Source: Patulibacter sp. SYSU D01012 (lineage in GTDB: Bacteria; Actinomycetota; Thermoleophilia; Solirubrobacterales; Solirubrobacteraceae). Taken from it: a stretch of 64,000 bases of DNA. The stretch lies in contig NZ_JAFMTB010000001.1 in the NCBI RefSeq assembly GCF_017916475.1, positions 496,001 through 560,000 of the forward strand, read 5' to 3'. The notes under the pieces are model-generated. The model was not told the DNA's origin. It saw only the letters and a program-made list of their open reading frames with translations, and did not search any database. This document shows positions 26,196-33,820 of this stretch, one piece after another. The first letter of the stretch is position 1. The number at the start of each line of letters is the position of its first letter. A program made the position numbers and the translations under genes.

Positions 26196-26906
26196 CTACC
26201 CGCGGCCCGGGGGCGTCCGGCCCGCCGGCGGCCGCATCCCGGGCCGCACGCCGCGCACCGGCACCTGCGGCGGCGTCGGGCGTCCCGGGCGCGGCGGCAG
26301 CGGCGGCCGGTGCGGGGCAGCGCTCTGCGGCGCCCGCGGGGGCAGGCCCGCGGGCAGCGCGGGGAAGAGCAGCGTGATCAGCCCGCGGGCGGGGCCGCCG
26401 ACCGCGGCGTAGCGGTGCGGGCCGCGGCCGTCCAGCCGGGCGAAGTCGCCGGCGCCCAGGCGGACGGGCGCGTCCTCGGGCCCCACGTCGACGGTGCCCG
26501 CCAGGACGTACACCTGCTCCATCGTCCCCGGCGGCTGCGGCGGCGACGCGTGCACCCGGCCCTGCTCCCAGCTCACGCGGTACAGCTCGGCGACGGACGC
26601 GCCCAGGTGCGCGGCGTGGACGAAGGTGGCCGGCATCGCCCAGCCCTCGGCGGGCGTGCCGTCCGCCGAGCGGACGACGCGGGGGCCCGGCTCGGGCACG
26701 TCGCCGACCAGGTCGGCGAGCGTCGCGCCGAGCGCCCGGCTCAGCGCCTGCAGCGTCTCGACCGTCGGGTTGCCGCGGCCGCCCTCCAGCGCGGTCAGCG
26801 TGCCCTTGGCCACCCCGGCGGCGCGGCCCAGATCGACGAGCGACAGGCCGCGGGCGAGCCGCAGCCGGCGCAGGTTGGCCCCCACGGTCTCGGCCGGCGT
26901 GCGCAC
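26196..26906 (-). CDS. XRE-family regulator with cupin sensor domain
   Basis: Protein of 236 aa from GTG. N-terminal helix-turn-helix (ANLRRLRLARGLSLVDLG, then AKGTLTALEGGRGNPTVETL) and a C-terminal cupin (EQVYVLAGTVDVG, LGAGDFARLDGRGPHRY). After about residue 185 comes a long Pro/Arg-rich tail of some 50 residues that may be disordered or may reflect a lost stop codon. It is divergent from the siroheme gene; a 17-bp palindrome lies between them. Confidence 0.87.
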   Translation of the reverse strand: MRTPAETVGANLRRLRLARGLSLVDLGRAAGVAKGTLTALEGGRGNPTVETLQALSRALGATLADLVGDVPEPGPRVVRSADGTPAEGWAMPATFVHAAHLGASVAELYRVSWEQGRVHASPPQPPGTMEQVYVLAGTVDVGPEDAPVRLGAGDFARLDGRGPHRYAAVGGPARGLITLLFPALPAGLPPRAPQSAAPHRPPLPPRPGRPTPPQVPVRGVRPGMRPPAGRTPPGRG

Positions 26907-26919
26907 GCGACCGAGGGTA

Positions 26920-26936
26920 GCGGCCCGGCGGGCCGC
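26920..26936. promoter_or_regulatory. Perfect 17-bp palindrome in a divergent promoter region
   Basis: GCGGCCCG and CGGGCCGC flank one central base, 13 bp from the XRE-cupin start and 26 bp from the siroheme gene start. It is a natural operator candidate for the XRE-cupin regulator. High local GC raises the chance expectation. Confidence 0.5.
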
Positions 26937-26962
26937 GGACCGCGCCTGGCTACTCTGTCCGT

Positions 26963-27712
26963 ATGCCTGCTGCCGCCTACGCCGGGAAGGAGTGCGTCTG
27001 CCAGTTCAAGCGCGGGATCTGCGACCAGACGTGCGTCCAGGACATGCTGGACACGCCCTTCTACATCGCCTGCCTGAAGCTGCGGGGCCGCAAGTGCCTC
27101 GTCGTCGGCGGCGGTGAGCTCGGCCTGGAGAAGACGGAGGGCCTGCTGGCCTGCGACGGCGACGTCGTCGTCATCTCGCCCGAGGTCCACGCCGAGGTCG
27201 CGGCGCTCGCCGAGGAGGGGTCGATCACGTGGATCCGCCGCGAGTACGAGAAGGGCGACCTGGAGGGCAAGTTCCTCGTCATCGCCTGCACGGACGACAC
27301 CGACACGAACATCGACATCTACAACGATGCCGAGGAGCGGGCGATGCTCGCGAACATCGTCGACGTCCCGCCGCTGTGCAACTTCATCCTGCCCGCGATC
27401 GTCCGCACCGGCCCGCTCGCCATCGCGATCTCGACCGCCGGCGCGTCGCCCGCGCTCGCGAAGCGGATGAAGAAGGAGGTCTCGGACCTGTTCGGCGAGG
27501 AGTACGCCCGCATGGCGGTCCTCCTCAACGAGGTCCGCGGCTGGGCGAAGGGCACGCTGCCGACGTACCAGGACCGCAAGGTCTTCTTCGAGGGCATCGT
27601 CAACGGTCCCGAGGATCCGCTGCAGCTGCTGCGCGACGGGAACGAGCAGCGCGTGATGGAGATCATCATCGACGCGCAGCGGACCGCCGAGGAGCGGCTG
27701 GCGCAGGCCTGA
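26963..27712 (+). CDS. Precorrin-2 dehydrogenase / siroheme synthase N-terminal domain
   Basis: Protein of 249 aa resembling CysG-N/Met8/SirC, which oxidises precorrin-2 to sirohydrochlorin with NAD+ and may insert iron. The NAD motif [11 protein letters not shown] is at about residues 47-57, followed by [13 protein letters not shown] and the dimerisation part [17 protein letters not shown]. An N-terminal extension carries four cysteines (11, 13, 20, 24) in CxC-x6-C-x3-C, which could bind a metal or iron-sulphur cluster and is not part of classical CysG. The matching methyltransferase is the cobA/hemD fusion at 38586. Confidence 0.9.
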   Translation: MPAAAYAGKECVCQFKRGICDQTCVQDMLDTPFYIACLKLRGRKCLVVGGGELGLEKTEGLLACDGDVVVISPEVHAEVAALAEEGSITWIRREYEKGDLEGKFLVIACTDDTDTNIDIYNDAEERAMLANIVDVPPLCNFILPAIVRTGPLAIAISTAGASPALAKRMKKEVSDLFGEEYARMAVLLNEVRGWAKGTLPTYQDRKVFFEGIVNGPEDPLQLLRDGNEQRVMEIIIDAQRTAEERLAQA

Positions 27713-27776
27713 GCGCCGGCGTGAAGCGCCGCGCTCGGGCGTGAGCGCCGTGGCGGGTGCTTGACGCGTTCGCGCC

Positions 27777-28487
27777 TCAAGCATCCGTCCGTTGCGTCGC
27801 AGCCTTGTCGGCTTCCCCGACTCGTGCGTGGAGGTTCGCCAAGGACACCGACGCCTGCTGTCTTCTGCTCTTGAAGGCCATGCTGGCGAAGGGGGATTCC
27901 ACCGCTCTGTTCCACGCGTCAAAGAGTGCGATGACGTCGGCTGCCGACACCGTGTGGTCCTGTTGCGCGACATATACGCGCATGGCCTCGTTGAAGACGG
28001 GTGCGCTGAACCAACGCTTGCGGAAACGGGCGGATTGATCCAGGCATGCGCGAGCGAACAAAAAGATCGCTGTGATGGCGAATACGCCAAGACTTCCGAA
28101 CGCGATGCCTCGCGCTAGCAGCAAGACAAGCATCTCCGAATGCGCTTTGGCGCGGTTGAGCGCATCGATGTGGTGGATGGTCGCGTGCCATGAAGCGACG
28201 AGGAAGGCAACCGATGCCAGTGAGCCTGCGAGCACCAGCGCGATGCCGATGCGGCTGTAGATGTCGGCTTGCCGGCTGAGTTCGGCAAGGGTTTTTTCAG
28301 GCACGACCTGATGCGTGGGGCGGGCCGCCTCCTGGGCGACGGCGTCGGCCGGCGCGATCGCATCCGGAGAGTCGCCGGGCCGGCCATCGCGATCGACCTT
28401 GGGCGTCTCCTTCTCCCAGAGGCCGGTCGCCGCAGAGCCAGGGTCTGCGGCCGTGCGGCGCATCAGCCGCTGGAGCCGTGAACGCAT
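27777..28487 (-). CDS. Two-TM membrane protein of unknown function, island gene 2
   Basis: Protein of 236 aa. A polar N-terminal part of about 95 residues precedes two transmembrane helices (IGIALVLAGSLASVAFLVA and IAFGSLGVFAITAIFLFA) separated by a short loop with HHIDALNRAKAHSE. A cytoplasmic helical domain of about 90 residues follows (LDQSARFRKRWFSAPVFNE, then ADVIALFDAWNRAVESPF). The ATG overlaps the stop of the upstream island gene as TGATG, which supports both genes. No homologue recognised. The topology recalls two-TM effectors of phage-defence systems, a weak analogy. Confidence 0.7.
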   Translation of the reverse strand: MRSRLQRLMRRTAADPGSAATGLWEKETPKVDRDGRPGDSPDAIAPADAVAQEAARPTHQVVPEKTLAELSRQADIYSRIGIALVLAGSLASVAFLVASWHATIHHIDALNRAKAHSEMLVLLLARGIAFGSLGVFAITAIFLFARACLDQSARFRKRWFSAPVFNEAMRVYVAQQDHTVSAADVIALFDAWNRAVESPFASMAFKSRRQQASVSLANLHARVGEADKAATQRTDA

Positions 28488-28885
28488 CAGGTCCAGCCGT
28501 TGTCGCGCCAACACCCGACAACGCTGGCGAGCCCGCCCGCACCGCCCACCAGGGCAGGGCCGAGGGCAACGGCCGCGAACGCCTGCCGAATTTCCGCATC
28601 GGTAACGCTCTTCGGGAGCGCCTTGCCGTTTTGCAGGAGGGACAGCCGGTCCTGCGGCATGGTCCCACCGATCGATGACGCGATCTCGGCCTGCGTATTG
28701 CCGACACGGTCACGCGGCGCCCACCATGTGCGTTCGATGCTCTTCGCGACTGGGCCCACGAGGTCGCAATCCGCGGCGATGAGCCTGTTGATGTTCAAGC
28801 TGTACCCGGGCACGGCGCCGAACGTACACCCTGCACAGGCCGCGCCTATCCCGTCTGGCCGAATGGCGACGTGCTGTGGAAGCAC
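28487..28885 (-). CDS. Small protein of unknown function, island gene 1
   Basis: Up to 132 aa from a GTG that lies inside a hairpin (arms 28870-28875 and 28881-28886). A later GTG (VPGYSLNINRL) would give about 108 aa. It has four cysteines in the first half and last residues, a polar central part (GNTQAEIASSIGGTMPQDRL) that could be an interaction helix, and a Gly/Ala-rich hydrophobic segment near the end (AFAAVALGPALVGGAGGLASVVG) that may enter a membrane. Base composition and codon use match the partner gene and not the flanking chromosome. Confidence 0.55.
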   Translation of the reverse strand: MLPQHVAIRPDGIGAACAGCTFGAVPGYSLNINRLIAADCDLVGPVAKSIERTWWAPRDRVGNTQAEIASSIGGTMPQDRLSLLQNGKALPKSVTDAEIRQAFAAVALGPALVGGAGGLASVVGCWRDNGWT

Positions 28886-29002
28886 GTGAATACGTCCGGC
28901 TGACGCAGGTGAGTCGCAGCACGTCTAGCGGACGCGAGGGGCGCCTGAATCTGTTCGTCAGTGCTCGTCTGATGGTCCCCAGGGCGCCGAGGGCGTGAGC
29001 AT

Positions 29003-30058
29003 TTACGCCTCACGACCACACTCCCCGTCGCCGGGCAGCTCGTCCCGGAACGCGGCCTTCTGCGCCAGGAGCTCCTGCTTCATCGCGGCCTTCTGCGCGC
29101 GGAGCTCCTCCTTCATCGCCTCGCCCAGCTCGCCGCCGAGCTCGCCCGCGGCGCGCTGGGCGTCCATCCAGGCGGTCTTCGCCTGGCGCAGCGCCTCGAG
29201 CACCTGCACCCGCGCCTCGTTCGCGGCCGCGGCGGCGTCGGCGAACTGGTCCCGCGTGCGGGCGCCCTGGACCATCGAGTTGAACGACCACAGGCCGGTG
29301 TCGAGCAGCCGGGCGGCGCGGCGCGTGTCCTCGAGCACCCGGTCCTGCAGCTCGGCGAGCGACGTCCCGTCCTGCAGGTGCCGCTCCCGGGAGCGCAGCT
29401 GCAGGTCCCACAGGCTGACGAGCGCCTTCGCGGCGACGTAGGGCTCGGGGTCGCGCGGGTCGACCCCGGCGCGCTCGGCGAGCGCCTCGCGCGCCACGTC
29501 GACGAGCTTCGAGGTCATCGCGCGGTGGGCGGTGCGCAGCGCGGGGGTCTCGTCCACGAGGGTGACGAAGGCGCGGAACAGCGGCACGAACTCGTCGCCC
29601 AGGGCGGCGAGCGAGCGGCACTCCTCCTCGATGAACCCGAGCATCGCCTGGATGGGCGAGACGTCGGCGGGCCGGGCGAGGAGGGCGCGGCGCATGCCCG
29701 CCAGCACCTCCTCCTCGCGGTCGAAGACGAGCGACTCCTTCGTCGGGAAGTAGTTGAACACCGTCTTCTCGGAGACGCCCGCCTCCTCGGCCACCTCGGA
29801 CACGCGCACGGCGTCGAAGCCGCGCTCGCAGAACAGCCAGGTGGCGGTGTCCGAGATCGCCTGGCGCGTCAGCCGCTTCTTGCGCTCGCGCAGCCCCTCG
29901 TCGGGGTGGCCGTGCTCGGCGTGGTGCTTGCGCAGCTCGGCCAGCGCCCGCGTGATCGTCTCGCGGGACAGTCCGAGCGCCGGGCCGGACGCGTCGTCGC
30001 CGTCCCCGCCCCCGGACGCGCGGGGCGGGACGTCGAGGTCGTTGGCGGTGCTCACCAC
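29003..30058 (-). CDS. TetR-family regulator with long C-terminal coiled coil
   Basis: Protein of 351 aa, far longer than the usual 200. Residues 1-56 are an acidic, unrelated extension. The TetR helix-turn-helix follows (RQAISDTATWLFCERGFDAV, then VSEVAEEAGVSEKTVFNYFPTKESL). The ligand domain runs to about 300. The tail has two 11-residue repeats, EELRAQKAAMK and QELLAQKAAFR, typical of a hendecad coiled coil. The last codons and a TAA stop (unusual here) abut the low-GC island, so the original C-terminus may have been altered. GTG start. Confidence 0.88.
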   Translation of the reverse strand: MVSTANDLDVPPRASGGGDGDDASGPALGLSRETITRALAELRKHHAEHGHPDEGLRERKKRLTRQAISDTATWLFCERGFDAVRVSEVAEEAGVSEKTVFNYFPTKESLVFDREEEVLAGMRRALLARPADVSPIQAMLGFIEEECRSLAALGDEFVPLFRAFVTLVDETPALRTAHRAMTSKLVDVAREALAERAGVDPRDPEPYVAAKALVSLWDLQLRSRERHLQDGTSLAELQDRVLEDTRRAARLLDTGLWSFNSMVQGARTRDQFADAAAAANEARVQVLEALRQAKTAWMDAQRAAGELGGELGEAMKEELRAQKAAMKQELLAQKAAFRDELPGDGECGREA

Positions 30059-30159
30059 CCCATGGTAGAGGAGCTCCTTTCAGTGCCTGTAGGTTCGGCC
30101 GCCAGCGGGGCGGGGCGCACGGGCGGCCGGGGCGAAGCCGGCCCCGCCGGGCGGCCGGA

Positions 30160-30300
30160 CGCGGCCGGGGTCGATCCCGCTGACCGGGCGGGGCGGGGCC
30201 GGGACGGGCCGGGACGGGCCGGGACGGGATCGGTCGGGACGGGCCGGGACGAAATCGGTCGGGACGGGCCGGGTCGGGCCGGGCCGGGGCCGGCGGTACC
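30160..30300. repeat. Simple GGGAC/GGGCC repeat tract
   Basis: A decamer of the type GGGCCGGGAC recurs imperfectly about ten times, with interruptions such as GATCGGTC and GAAATCGGTC. It fills most of the 263-bp gap between the TetR start and the 3' end of the ABM-cupin gene. No gene is visible in it. Confidence 0.8.
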
Positions 30301-30321
30301 GGCGTCGGCGTCGGCCGCCGC

Positions 30322-31026
30322 TCAGTCGCCGAACCAGCCGGGCAGGACCTCGCCGTCGCCGGGGTGCCGCGGTCCGACGGCCAGCAGCTCGAGCCCGTCC
30401 GGCCCCGCCTCGAACGCGCGCGCGACGTCGGGCGCCACGCGCAGGGCGTCGTGGACCGCCAGCGCGACGGTCTCCTCGCCGACCGCCGCCGTCCCCGAGC
30501 CGGCGAGCACGACGTAGACCTCCTCCGCCGTCGCGTGCCGGTGCCCGAACGCGCTGCGGGCGCCGGCCGGCATGCGGTGGTGCCCGATCCCGGTCCGCTC
30601 CAGGCCGAGCAGCCCCGCCGGGAAGCGCGACGCGCCCTGCGCCCCGAAGCCGTGCGCGGCGGCCTGGTCCTCGGCGTCCAGCAGCGACGCGTGCGTGACG
30701 CCGGGGCGCGGCGGCGGCAGCAGCCCGGGGCCGCCCGCGGGGCGCAGGTCGAGCCGCCGCGGCGGCGTCTCCGGGTCGAGGGCCGCCATCACCGCGGCGA
30801 GGGCCTCGTCGCCCGGCTCGGGGAGCGCCGCGTCCATCGCCGCCGCGTCCGTCCAGCGCTCGTCGACCACCACGACGTCCGGCGAGCCCTCGACCCGGCT
30901 GACGATCCACGCCTCGAGCCCCGGACGGCCCTGCAGGCCCTCGGCGGCCCGCAGCAGCGCGGCCTCCAGCTCGTCCCCACTCCCGGGGCGCGCGGTGAAC
31001 TCGACGTGACGGGCGAGGGTTGGCAT
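30322..31026 (-). CDS. Antibiotic-biosynthesis-monooxygenase-like domain fused to a cupin
   Basis: Protein of 234 aa. The N-terminal 95 residues form an ABM-like ferredoxin fold (ARHVEFTARPGSGDELEAALL, WIVSRVEGSPDVVVVDERWTD). A linker (PPRRLDLRPAGGPGLLPPP) leads to a cupin with metal-type histidines (SAFGHRHATAEEVYVVLAG). Such fusions are uncommon; either half could bind a small aromatic or polyketide-like ligand. Its start codon overlaps that of the divergent AraC gene by 2 bp, so no promoter fits between them and one true start may lie further in. Confidence 0.8.
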   Translation of the reverse strand: MPTLARHVEFTARPGSGDELEAALLRAAEGLQGRPGLEAWIVSRVEGSPDVVVVDERWTDAAAMDAALPEPGDEALAAVMAALDPETPPRRLDLRPAGGPGLLPPPRPGVTHASLLDAEDQAAAHGFGAQGASRFPAGLLGLERTGIGHHRMPAGARSAFGHRHATAEEVYVVLAGSGTAAVGEETVALAVHDALRVAPDVARAFEAGPDGLELLAVGPRHPGDGEVLPGWFGD

Positions 31027-31978
31027 GCTCCGCACCGTGCCAGGCCCCGGCGGCGACGTCTTGGAGATTCCCGTCACGTCGCCGGCGGCGGGGGCGACCG
31101 TCCGCCGGGAGTCCGCGGGCGCGGCGCCGACGGGCCCGGGCCGCCCCGCTCCGCCCGGGTCCGCCGACGCGCCGACCGCGAGCACGCGCGGCGTCCTGGA
31201 GCCGGCCGCGGCCCGCGCGGCGTTCGTCCTCGAGCGGCACGCGCCCCACCCCGACCTGGCGGACCGGATCGAGCGGCACTGGGTCACCCGCTGGGACCTG
31301 TGCGGGCGCCCGGAGCACGTGCAGCGGGTGCTGCCCCACCCGTGCGTCAACCTCGTCGCCTACGACGGGATCGTGCGGGTGCACGGGGTGCCGGCTGGCG
31401 TCGACGCCCGTCGGCTGGGCGGCGCGGGGTGCGCGATCGGCACGAAGTTCCGCCCCGGCGCCTTCGCGGCGTGGTCGCGGGTGGCGCCGCCCGCGCTCCG
31501 CGGCGCCGTGCTCACGCTGGAGGAGGCGCTGGGCCCGGACGGCCGACGGCTCGAGGCCGAGATCCTCGCGGCCGTCCCCGACGCCGCGGCGGTCACGGAC
31601 GCGGTCACCGCGTTCCTGCGGGCGCGCGCGCCGGCCGCCGACCCGGCCTACGTCCTCCTCCGCGCCGTCGTGGCGGACATGCTGGCCCGGCCGCCCGAGA
31701 CCCGCGTCGGCGCGATCGCCCGCGACCACGGCGTCTCGGAGCGGACGCTCCAGCGGCTCTTCCGGGACCTCGTCGGCGTCGGACCCAAGTGGGTGCTGCG
31801 CCGGCACCGCCTGCACGAGGCGACGGAGCGCATCGCCGCCGACCCCGACGCCGACCTGGCCGGCCTGGCGCACGCCCTGGGCTACGCCGACCAGGCCCAC
31901 CTGACGGGCGACTTCCGCGCGCAGGTGGGCGTGACGCCGGCGGCTTACGCGCGGGCGTGCCGCGCGGGCGGCGGGTGA
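31025..31978 (+). CDS. AraC-family transcriptional regulator
   Basis: Protein of 317 aa. The C-terminal double helix-turn-helix is clear (GAIARDHGVSERTLQRLFRD and LAGLAHALGYADQAHLTGDF, ending VTPAAYAR). The central domain (RIERHWVTRWDL, HPCVNLVAYDG) is the DUF6597-type sensor seen in many actinobacterial AraC proteins. The first 50 residues are Pro/Ala-rich and unconserved, so the true start may be later than the ATG. It probably controls the divergent ABM-cupin gene. Confidence 0.88.
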   Translation: MLRTVPGPGGDVLEIPVTSPAAGATVRRESAGAAPTGPGRPAPPGSADAPTASTRGVLEPAAARAAFVLERHAPHPDLADRIERHWVTRWDLCGRPEHVQRVLPHPCVNLVAYDGIVRVHGVPAGVDARRLGGAGCAIGTKFRPGAFAAWSRVAPPALRGAVLTLEEALGPDGRRLEAEILAAVPDAAAVTDAVTAFLRARAPAADPAYVLLRAVVADMLARPPETRVGAIARDHGVSERTLQRLFRDLVGVGPKWVLRRHRLHEATERIAADPDADLAGLAHALGYADQAHLTGDFRAQVGVTPAAYARACRAGGG

Positions 31979-32011
31979 GGGGGGCGGGACGAGAGCCGGG
32001 TGCCCGGGCGG

Positions 32012-32767
32012 CGCGTTCGGTGTGAGGGCCGGTAGACGGACCTGAGCCGGAACGCGTGGCGGCCGGCCGGCGCGTGCGGTCTGAGGGCCGGTGGGCGGAC
32101 CTGAGCCGGAACACGTGGCGGCCGGCCGGCGCGTTCGGTCTGAGGGCCGGTAGGCGGACCTGATCCGGAACACGTCCCGCCCGGCCGGCGCGTTCGGTCC
32201 GAGGGCCGGTGGGCGGACCTGATCCGGAACACCTCCCGCCCCGCCGGCGCGTTCGGTCCGAGGGCCGGCGGGCGGACCTGAGCCGGAACACCTCCCGCCC
32301 GGCCGGCGCGTGGGGTCTGAGGGCCGGTGGGCGGACCTGATCCGGAACGCGTCCCGCCCGGGTGGCGCGTGGGGTGTGAGGGCCGGTGGGCGGACCTGAT
32401 CCGGAACACGTGCCGCCCCGCTGGCGCGTTCGGTCTGGGGGCCGGTGGGCGGACCTGACCCGGAACGCGTGGCGGCCGGCCGGCGTGTTTCGGTGTGAGG
32501 GCCGGTGGGCGGACCTGATCCGGAACGCGTCCCGCCCGGGTGGCGCGTGGGGTGTGAGGGCCGGTGGGCGGACCTGATCCGGAACACGTGCCGCCCCGCT
32601 GGCGCGTTCGGTCTGGGGGCCGGTAGGCGGACCTGACCCGGAACACGTCCCGCCCCGCCGGCGCGTTCGGTCTGAGGGCCGGTGAGCGGACCCAAGCCGG
32701 AACACGTCCCGCCCGGGTGGCGCGTTCGGTCTGAGGGCCGGTCGGCGAACTGGACCCGGAATCGACG
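32012..32767. repeat. Tandem array of thirteen 59-bp palindromic units (family A, inverted)
   Basis: The marker CGCGTTCGGT or close variants recur at 32012, 32071, 32130, 32189, 32248, 32307, 32366, 32425, 32484, 32544, 32603, 32662 and 32721: a 59-bp period with one single-base insertion. Read on the minus strand, units contain CGTGTTCCGGATCAGG and CCTCAGACCGAACGCG arms, about 80% identical to the seven-copy array near 22.3 kb, in the opposite orientation. It fills the whole 791-bp gap between convergent AraC and DUF1883 genes. Confidence 0.95.
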
Positions 32768-32769
32768 CG

Positions 32770-33120
32770 CTACGCGGCGAGCGGGACGCTCGCCGCGGCG
32801 GCCGGCGTCGCGGCCGCACGACCCGGCGCCCGGCCGGCGCCCGGCACCGGCGCGAGCGGCCGCCGCACGCGGATCGCCTCGGCGTCCTCGGCGAACGGGT
32901 CGGCGGTCGTCACGACGGCGTGCCAGTGCCCGGCCCCGGGCAGCGGCAGCCGCAGCGGCGTGTGCAGCCCGTGGCCGCCGTAGGCGTGGAAGCCGACGCC
33001 GAGGCAGTAGCGGCGGTAGTTCGCGGGATCGAGGATCAGCACGTCCGCGCGGTCGTCGAGCAGGAGCTCCAGGATCGCGCCGTCGTACTGGGTTCCGAGA
33101 TCGCGGTGGACGACGGTCAT
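32770..33120 (-). CDS. DUF1883-domain protein
   Basis: Protein of 116 aa. Residues 1-75 match the DUF1883 pattern (VVHRDLGTQYDGAILELLL, DVLILDPANYRRY, YGGHGLHTPLRLPLPGAGHWHAVV). In other bacteria this domain can be joined to TIR domains; here it stands alone with an Ala/Pro-rich tail of about 35 residues. The tail ends 3 bp from the last repeat unit, so the 3' end of the gene may have been reshaped by the array. Confidence 0.78.
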   Translation of the reverse strand: MTVVHRDLGTQYDGAILELLLDDRADVLILDPANYRRYCLGVGFHAYGGHGLHTPLRLPLPGAGHWHAVVTTADPFAEDAEAIRVRRPLAPVPGAGRAPGRAAATPAAAASVPLAA

Positions 33121-33207
33121 GGCACCGTCATCGGCCGCACGGGGCCGGACCGTAGGCCGATTGGCGCGGTCGCGCTCGCCGTGGCCGAACGACCGGATGG
33201 TGTGTAC

Positions 33208-33226
33208 GGCGGTCCGTCGGACCGCC
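33208..33226 (-). terminator. Hairpin downstream of the small membrane protein gene
   Basis: Perfect 8-bp arms (33208-33215 and 33219-33226) with a 3-base loop, 12 bp beyond the stop of the minus-strand gene ending at 33238. Its placement suits a terminator, but no U-tract follows. Confidence 0.5.
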
Positions 33227-33237
33227 CGCGAGCGGGC

Positions 33238-33489
33238 CTAGCGGCGCTGGTTGCGCTGCCGCTCCGCGGCGATCCGGTCGCGCCAGTCGTCGCCCCAGAT
33301 GCGGTCGCGCAGGCTGAGCACCAGGACGACGCCGACGGCGAGGGCGACCACCGTCGCGATCGTCTCGGACACGCCGACCACGGACAGCACGGTCCAGACC
33401 ATGACCTCGACGAGCACGAGGACGCAGACCCAGAAGAGGCGGCTGCGCTGCTTGGGGGCGTCGGCGGGGTCGGGGGCGCGGCGGGCCAT
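33238..33489 (-). CDS. Small two-TM membrane protein
   Basis: Protein of 83 aa from the ATG at 33489; the frame is open far upstream only because of the C-rich repeat tract. Two helices (LFWVCVLVLVEVMVWTVLSVVG and IATVVALAVGVVLVLSL) are followed by a charged tail (DRIWGDDWRDRIAAERQRNQRR, quoted in part). No known function. A hairpin follows the gene. Confidence 0.7.
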   Translation of the reverse strand: MARRAPDPADAPKQRSRLFWVCVLVLVEVMVWTVLSVVGVSETIATVVALAVGVVLVLSLRDRIWGDDWRDRIAAERQRNQRR

Positions 33490-33820
33490 CGCGGCGAAGG
33501 ATACGCCGTGGCGCCCCGCCGCTCCCGGCTCGCGTCCGGCCGCCGTCCCGGCCCCCTCGCCCCTCGCCTCCCGTCCCGCCCGCCCGCGGTCCCGGTTGCC
33601 CTTCGCCTCCGGCCCCAGCGTCCGTCCCGCCCCCGCCGTCCCGTCCCGTCCCGCCCGCCCGCGGTCCCGGTCGCCCTTCGCCTCCGGCCCCAGCGTCCGG
33701 CCCGCCCCCACCGGCCCGCCCCCGCCGATCCGCCCCCCCCCGCCGGCCCGCCCCCGCCGGCCCCCCCCGCCGGTCCGCCGACCGCGCCGCCGACGCCGTC
33801 CGGCGTAGGCTCCTCCGTCG
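33490..33820. repeat. C-rich intergenic tract with a 75-bp tandem duplication
   Basis: A roughly 50-bp block beginning GTCCCGCCCGCCCGCGG occurs at 33573 and again at 33648 (75-bp offset) with one or two differences, then decays into short CCCGCCGGCC-like repeats up to 33790. The tract separates the divergent small membrane gene and the ccm-hem operon, so the operon promoter should lie within it or in its last bases. I could not place it. Confidence 0.8.

Larger units (their letters stand above)
27737..29000. mobile_element. Low-GC accessory island bounded by 10-bp direct repeats
   Basis: GGGCGTGAGC occurs at 27737-27746 and again at 28991-29000. The DNA between is about 55-60% G+C in the lines I counted, against over 75% on either side, and codon use shifts with it. 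It holds two coupled genes on the minus strand inserted between the 3' ends of the siroheme and TetR genes. There is no integrase or transposase, so it is not self-mobile as seen. GGCGTGA-like words are common at the left edge, so the repeat could be chance. Confidence 0.5.

Noticed and set aside
30080-32695. 871-aa minus-strand frame through the second array
   Set aside because: Repeat-derived peptide that also runs antisense to the AraC gene.
22282-32767. 59-bp units as a CRISPR array
   Set aside because: The whole unit repeats; there are no unique spacers between constant repeats and no cas genes.
22282-32767. 59-bp units as integron attC sites (59-base elements)
   Set aside because: The length is a coincidence: core sites GTTRRRY/RYYYAAC are absent, there are no cassettes between units and no integrase.
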